From Lithospermum erythrorhizon (Eukaryota; Streptophyta; Magnoliopsida; Boraginales; Boraginaceae), in assembly GCA_019722365.1 (NCBI GenBank), contig JADFUC010000827.1, forward strand, positions 248,001-312,000: 64,000 nt of DNA. Direction: 5' to 3'. The notes below the pieces were generated by a model. It was given only the letters and a program-made list of their open reading frames with translations, was not told where the DNA came from and searched no databases. A program made the position numbers and the translations under genes. The stretch's first letter is position 1. Each line of letters begins with the position of its first letter. Positions 37,775 through 63,246 of this stretch are shown here, piece by piece.

Positions 37775-38654
37775 TACTTTGTTTCGTGAACTTATATTTA
37801 TTTATAAGTAGATCATTTAAATAAAAATTAATAAATTAAATTAGGGAATAGCATGCATGTATGGACATATGAAGATTACATACTGATAATGTTTATGAAG
37901 AGCAGTTAGAGGTGGGTGATGAATATTGATTGTTGAAAATGAAGTATATGGGTTGAAAACTTGGAATTAAAATAAGCTACGTGATTATTTTCTTGATATC
38001 ATAAATATGATATATATACTGGGCAATATATAATAGAAAAAAGATAAGAGGTGCAATGAGCATGAGTTGAAAAGTCAACCTCAAAAGAGTTGACTGGTGG
38101 ACTATTGGTAGAGATTTATTAGGTGGGTGGGTATGAATGAAGACTTCATGGGATAGCAATTGGCTGCAGCTGTGAACTTTGCTCAAAACCTCATTAATAT
38201 AATCGTCTAGTATACTTCAAATTAACATGTTTTAGCTCTTGAATAAGCTTCCGTTTAAATTGAGTGAAAGGAATAAAATAATATCTAACTTTATCAATGT
38301 GATAGGGAAATAATTTTCGAATTACACAAGAGCGGAGATAGAGTAATGAATTATTTATTCATTTTGATGAATTCCATTATATTCAAGTATTATTTTTTTA
38401 ACTCTATAAAACATAAAAGAATTAATTTAATCATCTAAAATGTGGGATATTATACATGGATGATGAAAACGGCTGAAAAGTAAAAGTCTAAAATATCTTT
38501 GCTCATACTAAAATCATTCATAAAAATATATACTAGATCAATAAAAAAAAATTGAATTTTTAGTATATGAATACTATTCCGTAGTACTATTTTTTAATAA
38601 CCTTTTGATAGAAAACACAAAAGTATAGATAGTTCATTACTTCATTCAAATAAA

Positions 38655-39620
38655 AGGCTAATTAGCCCTTTGCCCTTCAACTGTCATTCGTTCACTTTGC
38701 CTCCTGAATTTTGTGATCTTGTCAGGCTTGTCCCTTCTAGTTTCTATCTTTTTAAGTCTGCCCCCTGTACTTTCCATCTTGTCTCGACTGCCCCCTCATC
38801 CCATTTTTTCACATTTAAAATTCATTTTTTCAGATAAAAAACTTAAATAACTATTTTATCCCTAATACTATACTGAAGTATAGGGACTAACGTATAGGAG
38901 ACACATTTAAAATATTTTACATAACTATAATAAGCGCACAACTTTCTTTTTTGACACACCCATTCCCCCTAAACTTTCCTCCCCGAACTTTTACAGCCTT
39001 CCCGCACCTCACTGCCTCGCCTCCCAGACTTTCTGACCACAAATTTTTCTTTGACACACCTCATCCACCCCTTACTCCCTGAACTTAATTTCTTTCCCGA
39101 ACTTTCTGTACCACCAATTTCTTCTTTGGCGTTGGTGGATGGTGAAAGTTAAAGGAAAAAGTTTAAGGGATAGGAGGTAAAGTTTAGGGGAGTAGGGTGG
39201 GTGTGTTGGCTAAAATATGAACAGTCAGAAAAAAAGTTAGGGAAAGTTCGAGGGGATGGGTGGGAGTAAGGTGGGGTGTGTCGAAGAAGAAATTGTGATT
39301 GGTGGATTCGGAGGAAAGTTTAGGGGAGGCATGGGGTAGGGTGAGGTGTGTCGAAAGAAAAAGCGGGTGGAGATTTTATTATAGTATATAAAATATTTTA
39401 AATGTGTCTCACTATCTTTAGTCTACATCTTGATTATAGTGTTAGAACAAAATAATCATTTAAGTTTTTAGCAAGAAAAATGAATTTTAAATATTGAAAA
39501 AATAGGAATGAGAGGATAGTCGAGATAAATTAAAAAAATATAAGGACAAGTTTGATAAGATCGCCAAAATTCAAAAAGCAAATTGAGCATAAGCACATTG
39601 TTCAACGACTAATTAAGTAG
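38655..39620. mobile_element. Foldback-type MITE, about 965 bp, with long inverted arms
   Basis: The left arm (38655 to about 38890: TAATTAGCCC..., GAATTTTGTGATCTTGTCA, TCTCGACTGCCCCCTCATCC, TTTAAAATTCATTTTT) matches the reverse complement of the right arm (about 39400-39620), giving arms of about 220-240 bp with moderate divergence. Inside, a second inverted layer pairs GACACACCC..CCTAAACTTTCC near 38955 with AAAGTTTAGGGG..GGTGTGT near 39180-39350. The left half is therefore pyrimidine-rich and the right half purine-rich, and nearly the whole element could fold into one hairpin. No transposase ORF. Class unknown; MULE-derived and hAT-derived foldback elements look similar. Confidence 0.7.
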
Positions 39621-39893
39621 TAGTGTGGACAGAGATAGTGGATAGATTAGATACTGAAATTCAAGAGAAGCTGGTGGTGGCTGATATAAAGTTTATGGGT
39701 TGTAACCTTGGAATGTAAATAAACTACATGTGATCGGTTGGATTCATATATCTAACATGGTGTATGTCATATATATAAAGATTCTATATAATGGGAAAGA
39801 AAGGAGGTGTCATAAACATGAAATGATGGCTGACTTGAAAAGTCAAAGTCAACAGAGTCGACTGGTGGACTAATGATATAACGGTATAAAGTA

Positions 39894-40182
39894 CCCTTTT
39901 CGTTTCTAAAAAATTGTCTAATTTTGATTTTTTTTCATAATTGAATTTTGATTATAGATATTTTTATTTGTGTTGTATAATATTTGATAAAAATATACCT
40001 AAGGTACAAGAAAATATATTTTATGATATATTTTTTCATAAAATATTATACAATAAAATATTACAATTAAAAGTCGACTATGAAAAAATTAAAATCAAAC
40101 CAAAATAATCTTTTTTGAGCAGAGGGAATTAGATTATGAAAAAATTAAAGTCAAAATTAAATAATCTTTTTGAGCGGAGGGA
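39894..40182. mobile_element. Stowaway-like MITE with duplicated right terminus
   Basis: The left end CCCTTTTCGTTTCTAAAAAATTGTC pairs with the right-end motif AATAATCTTTTTTGAGCAGAGGGA near 40137 in inverted orientation. The subterminal words also pair (TTTTGATTTTTTTTCAT with ATGAAAAAATTAAAATCAAA). The right terminus then occurs again at about 40138-40182 (AATAATCTTTTTGAGCGGAGGGA), so the element carries a direct duplication of its right end. TA flanks the left end. Confidence 0.65.
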
Positions 40183-40631
40183 AAATGTGGAATTAGATAT
40201 GTAACTATGGACCATTTATTATACATGGGCGTGGTTTATCTAGTGCACACCCTTGGTTTGAGTGATGATTGTTGATTATACCGAGTATTTTTTGGTCAAC
40301 AATCTTGTTATGATCATCTCATTGGTCAATATTTCTTTCTTCAAGAGTAAATCATTTAACATACCGACCTCTAATTTAATGTCAGAATTGGATGAGTAAT
40401 AAGACAGAAAAAAAAACTTTCTGTGTGATATACTAATCTACAACAAAATTCGATATGACAAGAACCACAAAGGGAAGCAATGGTACATGTGACATGGCTG
40501 TATCTCAGGGGAAAACAAAATTATGAAGAAAAAAGAAGAGCAACAAAAAAAAAAGAGGTAAATGGTAAATCCTATGAACAATAACTCAAGATCAAAGAAT
40601 AATCTTGATGTGATTGAAGATATTCTATTAA

Positions 40632-43600
40632 CTATGTGAATAAAGTGACAACATCTCTACGGTATCCACGAACTATTAACAGCCTAGGCACGTTTTCGAC
40701 CAATAGATCCAGGTATTCCATGAAAAAGTAAGCGGGGTGGCTAACGGGTGGTGGGGGTAAGCTCACCAGTACAACAGCAGCCATTCTAGAGTGCTTCAAA
40801 ATTGTCGAATTCAGCTTCAATGTTGTGAATAGGAATTTCTGCACTTGTTGTTCATTGACGACTACAGGCTTTCCGTCAGCCATCAAAGGCGTCTTTTCCC
40901 TCTGAGCTCTCTCCTTCATTTCCGCCATGTAGCTAGTAATTCTCTTCTGAGCAGCAGTAAATGCCTCGACAGACTCATCTTGCTGCTCTCCTTGCCCATC
41001 CCATGACTTCATGGAGATTACAATTACCTCTGCTTGCATCCTAAGATCGTAGAGGAACTTCTTCACATCAGCTTTCAGCCCCTCAGCATCAGCATCCTCC
41101 TCGGCAATACAGAATACTTGAATCTTACAGCTCTCGAAACTCTCCTTGGTTAGAAGGAGCTGCGAAAGCAGCAGCATGAGACCACCATCCCTCACAATCC
41201 AATATAAGTCGATGGTGCCATATTGTCTTTGATATTCATTTGGCCATTCATCAAGGCCTTTGACAATAACGACTGCCTTATTTGCAACTATGCAATCACT
41301 TATTATTCCAACAAAAATGGCAGGAATTTCAGTCAGATTTTCTCGACGCCATATTTCAGGGTATCGCATTACAACAATGTTAGGCTTGAGATTCCCGAGG
41401 CCCATAGTTTGCACAATCCCTCGAAATCCATCAGACATACTAGGAGCGACCACAATCTCTGCCACACCTTCACATCGCTTGTAGTCAATGTAAGCACTGA
41501 GCGCCTTCGTGGCAGCTTTAGCTTCCTCAGCTTTCTCATGGTAATCTCCATCTAGTATGGAGACAAATATAGACATTCCTCTGCCCTTTTTCTTCATACA
41601 ATTAGCAAAATCGGCAAGTTTAGGATGGCAGGGAACATTTTCTGGAAGCGTTCCCCAAGGTCGGCAGAATACAAGGGGAATAGGGTACCAGTTCTTTGGG
41701 TGTACATGACTAGCTGCATAAACCAAAACTAATCATAATCATAAAAGATGTGGTAACGGAAAAGCCAAGATAGAGAAACGAGTGTAAAACTTTATTCTCA
41801 TAATGCAAATGAAGCAGAATAGAAGTTCAGTAAATAAAACGCAAGCAGTAATGACAACATTAATTTAGTATATTTAAAACACAAGATAGGAAATGATATA
41901 ATATTTTCTAATAAATTTATGATATAGCTCTGGCAGATACTAATAAGAACTATGAGCGGCGAAGGGAACACCAGTACATGAGATCCATAAATAATTACTG
42001 CACATAATTAGTAGATTTAAAGGTATGCATACAAACCTCCTAAAGATCGAAGACTGCGGAGAGCAAGTTGAAAATAAGCACTCTTAAAGCCATCACCCCA
42101 GTCTCCAGCTTTACCTTTGAGACTAACATAATAATATATGAGACTCACAAGGGCTAGAGATACCACTGTGAATGACCATGAGATAAGAAACATGATAACT
42201 GCAAATAAACATAAAAATAAACTATAAGCAAAGTGGCATTTGACCGAAAGAAAAAAACCATAGTATTCGATAACACACATAGCACAAAATAAGGCATGTT
42301 CTACATTATTGTTTATATATATTTATGAATATCGCATATTCATCCAACTCCTTGTGCTGCCTATTACACAAAATTGATGATAGGCGATATGTTTAAGATA
42401 GAACATTGCAGCAAACTCATAATACAGGTCAGCTCATGTGGCCATGTGATGGAGTCCATATGTACCAGCAGTTCACTGAGAGACAATTCAGTAATCAACA
42501 CAATTAAAAACCTCCAAAATAGCGACAAACTTATGATTCAGTAAATATTAAATGATTGAATACAATAGCAAGAACGAACTCAAAAGTGAAGTTACAAACC
42601 AAACCAATAAAGCTAGTGTTTTGTAAATGAGATCTATAAATTTGCACCTATAGGATTCTAGCTGAGATCTATAAATTTGCACCTATAGAATACAGTTTCC
42701 ACAGAACACGACTTACATATTTTCTAATAAGATGGCAGGCATGTAATTACTATCTATACTGAGCATAAGTTGTGTTCCTTCATGGTTCCACCCACTAAAA
42801 ACAAAACAACACATTATACTATAGTCCTAGTTAAATCATGGGGCATAGAATATACCAATGCAAAGTAGTGCTCCAACAAGTGAGAGGCTCCAATGATGAA
42901 ACTTCCACCGTGGACGCCAACTGGGAGCATCCAAGAGATCAAGAAGAAAGCATGATAAATTCACTCCCGCATAGCAAAGAAGGTAAAACATGGTTATGGT
43001 AGGGGTAATAAGATCTAGATTCCCAATTACAACACACGCTATGCAGAGGAAGGCAGTAAAGAAAGTAGCAGCATGAGGTTCACCCCCATCAGCCACCTTG
43101 AAATAATTAAGAACTGGTAAGATATCATCATTAGCAATGGCTGCAAGTAGACGTGGGGCTCCAGTCAGACTTTGAAGAGCTGCACCTAAGGTTGAAAGGA
43201 TGATACCAACATAAATGATTGCGGGGAAAGGCCAAGCAACTGTTGCTGTAAGTAGCCTGCATAGTTATGCAATAAAATGGTAATATAAAGTCACGATTAA
43301 GACATTTCATCTATCGGCTGAAACAAATCAAATTTGGAAACTTCACATGGAAAGCTGGCAACACCCTAACGTAACAAAATTTCTCTATGCTATTATGTGT
43401 ATCAAATAGAGTATTGTATTGAAGCCCAATTGTTTTCTCCAAAATGCAAAGTTACATTTAAACTACAATCGTTCCAGTACAAGATCAGGCGAGTCATGAG
43501 TGTAAGGTGATGTCACTGTGCCAACATTTTCAATTGTGAATGAAATGTCTGTTAACTAACACACATGCAATTATACACATTATTGGTGCTCATTATTGTG

Positions 43601-46600
43601 TAGAATATTTGCATGCATGTACATAAAATATGAATATTTCAGATATACTGACAATTTGGGATGGTGACTACAATTAAGCTATTGTCACAATAACATATCC
43701 ACTAAGACCTATAACATTTCTTGTCGGTTTTGACTCCTATGCGAAATTTTAGAGGCAAAACAAATCCCAAATTAGAAGATCCGACCATTAGTTTTAGAAC
43801 AAAACATAATAGAATTTTAAAAGAAAATCCAGTCTATGGAATTTTCAGAAACAAAAATAATAAGATCAAACTACACACACATCTACACACAAAGGTATTA
43901 TGACATTTCCCACTCATATAAAGCGAAGTCGGTATAAGGAACAACTCGTTTTCAATCAATGAGTACTTGATTCATAAATCATTAATAACCATTCATATGT
44001 CAAAAACTTGTCGAGTGTCTGGATAATGTACACAAAAGTTGTGTCTCTGCAACACAATCTAGATCCCACATAAAATGATAACAATACTACTATAAAATTG
44101 ATACTAGTCAGCAACAGAAAGGATTATAAGGATCTTTCCAGCTGGTCGTGAATCATCATACCTGTCTGTTAGAAGCTTATCTCTTGTTGCTATTGCTCCA
44201 AAAAAGAACACGGTGATAATATAGAGTCCAGTGGTAGTTAAAGTTGCAGCTAATGTCCCCACTGGAATAGAACGCTGAGTGTCCTTCAGGGAGGCAGAAC
44301 GATTAGATCCTGCCATAATCCCAGTTACAGCAGGGAAAAAGAGACCTACCAACGCGTTGAAATAATAAAATTTAGGCATTCTTTTCATGTAAAAACTACT
44401 ATAGAATGTCTCATATGCATGGCCCTATAATCTAGCCAACTTGTACTATAACAGTTCGGATTATAATCTATTAGAAGGTTTCACTATAGTTTTCCTATTT
44501 AAAATCTAGTGCATTTTTCCATCCTCTTTCAGTACACTCTATGGTGACAACAACTAAAAGTATCATTCACCGTAAATTACACAAGATAACATCATAGCTC
44601 TCAAGTATTGACTATTTCATAAGCAGACTGATGATAAAAAAGAAAGAAACAGCAGGACAAAAGAAGGAAAAATGCTCACTTGAAGTTCCAATATATTTTC
44701 CCATAAGGATCAGGGATTCCGGCATTATTTGTCATTTGGTAAGCAGAGTCCCAATTATCTTTCAACGACTCCAAACTTAAACCAGTAAATCCAGCTGTGA
44801 TTATAAACGATAGAAGGTAAATATGGTGCCACATATGCAATTGGTCTTAAATATGAACAAAAAGAACATTCAGGAAATGAAAAAATCAAATATCTCTCCC
44901 TCTTTACTAAATGATCCCCTAACAAGCTCCTCATCTTGATCATTTCAGTTATATTCATTGCAATACTATTAAAATGTAAACCCTTGTGTTTTCCACTACC
45001 AATATTCATATATATTACTTTTTCCTCGTTTCCCAAGTTCCAAACCCAATCAATACCCACATTTGCAAGGGTTTAAGAGATAACTTGACCTAAGTCAAAC
45101 TACTCGATAATAAATGTCTAAGGCACTTATTCAATAAAAACAGGAGGAACTGGCAGGAGAAAAAATATTAACATTGTCCAGCTTAGCAATTATCAATACA
45201 TAGATTAATATGTAAAAAGTCCTCAACCATCAATTGGATTCAATTTATACTCAAACCAGTTCAAACATCGCATACTGTCACTGAGCTGAACTAATCTAAA
45301 AAAGTGTAACTGCAATGTGATGCGGGAATAACTGATTGAATTAGACAAATGGCTAAAACACCTTTTTGGTAAATAGATTATGGACTAAGATGGTTAAATC
45401 TTAATCCTCGAAGTTCTTTGGTGTCGCAGGAAAATTCACTTATATCGCCACTTAATACCCCAAGTACAAGGGAATAAGCCGATGATGAGATATAGTACTA
45501 TACTACTATACCTACACATACACATACACTTCGTCTAACTTCTTTTTGACAAAAAAGTATTGATTAAAAATATTGATGATGACTATGAAGATTGAAGAGC
45601 GAGAGAGTAAAAGGAACTTTAAATTATATACCTTCTGGTTTATCCTTCCCTGCCAAGAACATCCCCATAAATATACAGACCAGTGAAAATAGAACCGGTA
45701 TGAGAAAGGCTGGGGCAACTCTATTTATCATTTTAACACCACCAAAGACAATGAAACACAGAATGATGGTAATAACAATCCCATAAATTTGCAAGTCATG
45801 CAAACTGGGGGTTGATATAGGCTCTGCAATGTCTGTGCCATTAACTCTTGTGACAGTCTCTGCGGTTGAAGGAAGTAAAACTAACTCAAAATCTCTCATA
45901 ATAATATAAAAGGGTTACCTGAAAATCAGTTGCATGTGTAATACAATCAAAATATATTTGAATATAGATTCTCCACATTAGAGGCTAGAGGAACACAGTA
46001 GGTGTGTGTATTTTACCTCTGAAAATTCCGGCACTTGGAATGGCATTTAAGAAAGTCTCTACAGCTCCCAACACATAGCTATATGAAAAATGTTCAAAAA
46101 TCAACAAAGACGAGGGAGGGGGATGGACGAATCATAAGAAGAAGAAAAAAACAGATTCTGACAAAATACAAACTATAATCCTGATATCAATACAAGCATG
46201 GTCCATCTTCAGTACCCAAAGAAATGAAGTGGAAAATTATATAGTGAGGAAGATAACTTTTCTTGAGTAAATAAAAAATTTCAAAAAGTGATACACATGC
46301 AACATAATAATTGAACTATTAACATGGATTTAAAATCAGAAAATATTTTAGATAATATAAGTAAACACATGTTTGGGCATCTAAAGGACAGAAAATGTCT
46401 GATTAATCAATTTTTCAACAGATCTTTCAGACTATGGCACAGTATTTAATTTGTAAAATTAGGAGCTAAATAGAAATGTACACTTACAGAGCACCAGCAA
46501 CTGCATTCCCGAGGAAAAAACACAGGCCAATGCTAACACCAACTTCAGGACCCAAGGCACGACCAATGAGATAATAAGGACCCCCACCCTTGATAACATC

Positions 46601-49223
46601 AAATAGATCAAAATGACATATTAGTGACCGAGCAAGTTACTATGCTCTATCTTCACCAACTTAAGATCTATGCTAAATGAAGAAAAACACAATATAACAG
46701 GATACATATAAGCTTACCTTCATTGCACCATTAGTTGCTATTGCACTCAAAGATATTGTTGTCAAGAAAGTACACGAACCACAAAAGGCAATTAGCAACA
46801 ATGACTCGCCTACACCCGCCATACCAACGATCCTGTATTATCTCCAATATATATAGTTAGCAGATAAAAGAGGGACCTTATATCATGACGTCTTTCAACA
46901 TACAATAACGTAAGTGTCATAGGCAAGACAGCATAACAGTGAAAATTCTCGTCTTGATCTCAGACAAAGTGACACATGTCCAGATTAGCATTTATAGTAA
47001 TTAAACTAAACAACGCATCATAACAAATGAAAAGAACAAAGAGACGCCAACACTGACCTAGACCCCACTCGGGTAGAGAGGTTGTTTTGCAAATAATAAA
47101 ATACTACTGAACAAGATCTTTACTTGAGCCTAATACAAATGTTTCCCAACACAGATAGAAACTATTCAAATTTAAATAAGGTTTAGGGATTACCAAGAGA
47201 ATCTGATGTAATAGATGATCCCCAAAATATTTTGCAAGCACGGCATGAAAACACCCATCATTGTACCCAATTGGACAGCAGAAGGCTGAATGAACAAGGA
47301 TAAACAGATTAGCATAAGCAGTAATCTTTTAGCTCTAAAAGACACAAATCGCAAGAAGTGAAAATATGAAAATTAAAAACGAAAGGACTGGACAAAACGG
47401 AAACTCTGTTTTCCAACAAAGATCAAGCTCTCTTCCTCACAAGACAATAAAGGTGGAAGTACACTGAACAACTTAAACAAAGGTTACATATCAGGAAGAC
47501 CAATTAGTAAGAGAGTCACAGAAACTCTAATAGTCTAATTTATTAGGTGGGGGGTGGGGGGACTAATGACAGTCCCGTTCTGCTATTATTGTCACCAAGA
47601 CAGCATTATCAGATTTACCTTATGGCTGATGAAAATTATGTTTCACAGTTATCTAACATGACATAAATGGTCTATATAGTAATAGATAAGTATTCCATAA
47701 CGTCCACAACAAACTAGTATTAATTCACAAATAATCTTCATTTTTCCGAGCCTAGTAATTTAAGGATTGCATAACAAAATTCAAAAAGGAAGGATTCTAG
47801 AAAATAAACTAAACTCATAAGTTGTAATGTTGTATTATAGGGTCAACGTATAGTTACAATCTGCTACAGAAAAACTCAAAGTGGAACGATATGAGCCCAA
47901 GAAATAGATAACTGCAATAGAAGTAAGAGTATCACTCTACCTTAGGGCGCTCAAGAGTACTTGTCGGGTCATCACCATGCCGAGGACTTGACGGTGCTTG
48001 TAATTGATCCCCTGTCATGCTGGAAAGAAGTCTCATCAGCTAGTTCCATGTCTTAAATGTTTAAGAGTACAAACAACAGTTCTAAAGGAAAAAAGAAGTG
48101 ATCCTTCAGAGCAAGTGGAGAATATCAGAGAAAAGAAAAGAGTACCTCTTACCTCTTGAGTCCTAATATATTAACAAGAGAATCAAAACCAAATAACTCC
48201 AATTTGGATTGGCTCTGAGGACCATTAACATCAACATGCGTGGGCAGCGTCCGATCACCTTTTACAGAACCCATGACTGGCTGCTCCCTTTTCCTGGCAG
48301 GGCATCAGAATCGGTATGAGAAGTGAAACCTCGTTGTGACAGTAACTAAACCTAAATTCATCAAGAGAGTTCACTGATGGAAACCCCCTTAATAAAATCA
48401 TGAACATTATATGCCATTTAACTGAGTAAATTGGGTATACAGCTCCTCCGCTGAGATTCTTTCTGAGAAAGGATAAAAGACACTAAAGCTTATAATTTAA
48501 TCTCCGGCTAACTCATTTCTGAATACGACCAATTCAATACAAGTTCCCACTCACCCTGATAACTCAAAACAGTTCTAACCCCTAACCTCTCACCACCACG
48601 CTGAACTTTGCTATCATATTAAAACTAAATACATTCCTTAAAACAATTAATTCAATACTAGTTCCCAATTACCCTCAAGACTCAAATACCTCACGTTTTA
48701 CCACTACACTGCACTTCACTATCATATTAAACTAAAACGATAAATTCAACACTAGTTCCCAATTACCCTCACGACTAGAACATTTCACGTCTTACCACTA
48801 AACTACACTTCGCTATCACATTAAACCAAACCACATTTCTCTTTTTTTTTTCTTTTGATAGCTTACAATAATCCCCAACCCCTCCCCCTCCACGAGATTC
48901 GAACCCCGACCTCAATAGGATCCAGGAGTGCTAGTTCAACCACTAGATCAATCAATTATCATATCAAACTCAAACACATTTTTAATTAAAACGAAAACAC
49001 ATAAATATACATAAAAATAAGTACAAAAATGATTAATTTACTTGGGAGCAAATGAAGAAGAAGAGGGACCAGCAGGATCAATGGAGGACATCTCGATGAC
49101 GGCGCGGTCAGCGTCGTGGTTGACTACTGGCTCGTACTTCCGTACTCCGATCACTCCGCCGCCGCTACCTGCCGGCGACAAATCACCCTCCTCCGCCACC
49201 TCAATCTCTGCATTCTTCTCCAT
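40632..49223 (-). CDS. CCC1: Cation-chloride cotransporter 1 (SLC12 family)
   Basis: Plant CCC1 moves Cl- with Na+ and/or K+ and in Arabidopsis acts in the endomembrane system on ion and pH balance. Rebuilt CDS: 13 exons, 2,955 nt, 984 aa (Arabidopsis about 975). It opens [13 protein letters not shown], with the conserved [19 protein letters not shown] signature; the membrane core carries [74 protein letters not shown]; the cytosolic C-terminal domain ends in [12 protein letters not shown]. Exons: 49223-49042, 48293-48153, 48019-47941, 47285-47194, 46832-46718, 46588-46488, 46078-46017, 45859-45632, 44794-44680, 44356-44162, 43256-42856, 42198-42037, 41713-40632. Phases agree throughout. One anomaly: the acceptor of the intron before 44356 reads AA, not AG; use of an upstream AG at 44381 would add 8 in-frame residues. 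Otherwise it appears intact. Confidence 0.95.
42628..42694. repeat. 35-bp tandem duplication in a CCC1 intron
   Basis: GAGATCTATAAATTTGCACC and the following CTATAG occur at 42628 and again at 42663, in direct tandem. Small and of no evident function. Confidence 0.85.
48531..48840. repeat. Three-copy tandem repeat in CCC1 intron 1
   Basis: Units begin AATTCAATACAAGTTCCCA (48531), AATTCAATACTAGTTCCCA (48649) and AATTCAACACTAGTTCCCA (48743). Each then carries AACTCA or GACT, TCACC or TTACCACTA, CTATCATATTAAA. Spacing is 118 and 94 bp with internal indels. Confidence 0.85.
48838..48962 (-). mobile_element. tRNA-derived SINE inserted in CCC1 intron 1
   Basis: On the minus strand the sequence from about 48962 reads GATCTAGTGGTTGAACTAGC (A-box-like), then GAGGTCGGGGTTCGAATC (B-box-like, GGTTCGAATC) about 40 bases on, then a short body and an A-rich tail (48841-48856). 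This is the structure of a pol III-derived SINE. The flanks TATCACATTAAACCAAACCA and TATCATATCAAACTCAAACA may be a diverged target duplication or parts of the tandem repeat it entered. It lies in the same orientation as CCC1. Confidence 0.65.
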
Positions 49224-50449
49224 TTCACCTTATTTAAATTAATATATATATGTATAATTTGATGTATATCTATATGTATATGTATAGGTGATGGAAGTAG
49301 AGTGGGGGGTGGGGTGTGGGGGGATTGGGAGGAGTGAGGGAGAGGAGGAGGTTTTAGATTTTAGATCTAAAAGAGAGATCTAAAATGAATAATAATGGCC
49401 CGTCAATTTTACGAATTAATTGCTAATATAGTTAAAACATGGTTGATTTAATTGACGTCATTGATTAGTTGAAATTGACACGAATATTGTCATAAGGTGT
49501 TGATAGTGATAAATGTTGTACATTTGTACCTAATTTCGACATCCAAAATAATGATGAATATCATTATGCGGACCATACTGTAACTCATGTGATAATATCA
49601 GGAAGCCCAGATTGTCGCAGTGCCATATGGGATCAGCTAAACTAAATTACACTTTTACATTTATATTAGCAATTAACTTTCGTTTTTACAATTCAATTTT
49701 GTAGTTGGGGTTCTTATTTTTTGTAACAAACTTATGGTCATTAATTAGTTTTTAATTGTGCCGTGAAAGTTGACAAAAAACTAATATTATAAGACACAAT
49801 CCAATAATTTCATATACTGTTAATTAAAATAATGAATAAAAATTAATTTAATGGAAAAGATTGATACAAACGAAAGTATCAATAAAAATTAGAGATAGTA
49901 TTATACATTTTAGTTGAGGTTGTAATTGTTTGATGACTTTTTTAAACATGTTAAAACTAAAAAAAATACTGTAATTTTTATAAAATAGATTATGTCAAAA
50001 TTTTACATAGTAAAATGTTAATCAAAATAAATTGGAGTGTTATGTACTAATGTTCATGTAGGTTGAGTTGAGGGAGAAGCTGCTTTAAATGAAAGGAATG
50101 GAGGAAAGTGGTGACTTCCAGGTTCAAGCGATTGAAAATTGACCAACTACGATTCTTTGTTGATTGTTAATTAATTTATACTCCGTATTTTGTATGAGTT
50201 TCTTTGTTGTTGATTATTAATTAATTTATACTCCGTTTCTTTGAAAATCAGAAGGCATTGACAAAAGTTGGTTAGAAGCTTATTAATCATGCACATGCAA
50301 AACTAAGCTTGAATGTGCATGGAGTTTTTTTTATACAACAAAGAGAGCTCATAAAAGATAAAGAAAAAAGAAGCCTAGTCCTCATCTCTATACTTGTATG
50401 TAAACTTTCTAAGAGACATCTTGTTCTCTACTTCTTAAGATTGTCCCAG
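49224..50449. other. CCC1 upstream region / intergenic to ABCC
   Basis: 1.2 kb between the CCC1 start and the ABCC stop. The first 160 bases upstream of CCC1 are strongly pyrimidine-rich on the coding (minus) strand, typical of plant core promoters and leaders. A G-run cluster sits at 49304-49329 on the plus strand. Near 50157-50240 a segment of about 55-60 bp with TTAATTAATTTATACTCCG is tandemly duplicated. No ORF is supported. Confidence 0.5.
49304..49329 (+). promoter_or_regulatory. Potential G-quadruplex motif in the CCC1 5' leader/promoter
   Basis: Four G runs (6, 4, 6 and 3 long) are separated by loops of 1, 3 and 3 bases, starting 81 bases upstream of the CCC1 start codon. The G-rich strand is the template strand of CCC1, so the matching transcript would be C-rich. 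The motif is seen directly; any regulatory effect is inference. Confidence 0.5.

Positions 50450-63246
<12,797 letters not shown>

Larger units (their letters stand above)
35586..40631. other. Intergenic region rich in repeats; no gene seen
   Basis: About 5 kb between the CAT start and the CCC1 stop. It contains the 174-bp duplication, the ATT microsatellite, a foldback element and two MITEs, listed separately. The words ACCAAAAACATAGTCAATAT and AAGAAACCAAATTCACAAAT recur at about 35611-35645 and 35816-35855 as a dispersed duplication. No ORF has a domain. Confidence 0.6.
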
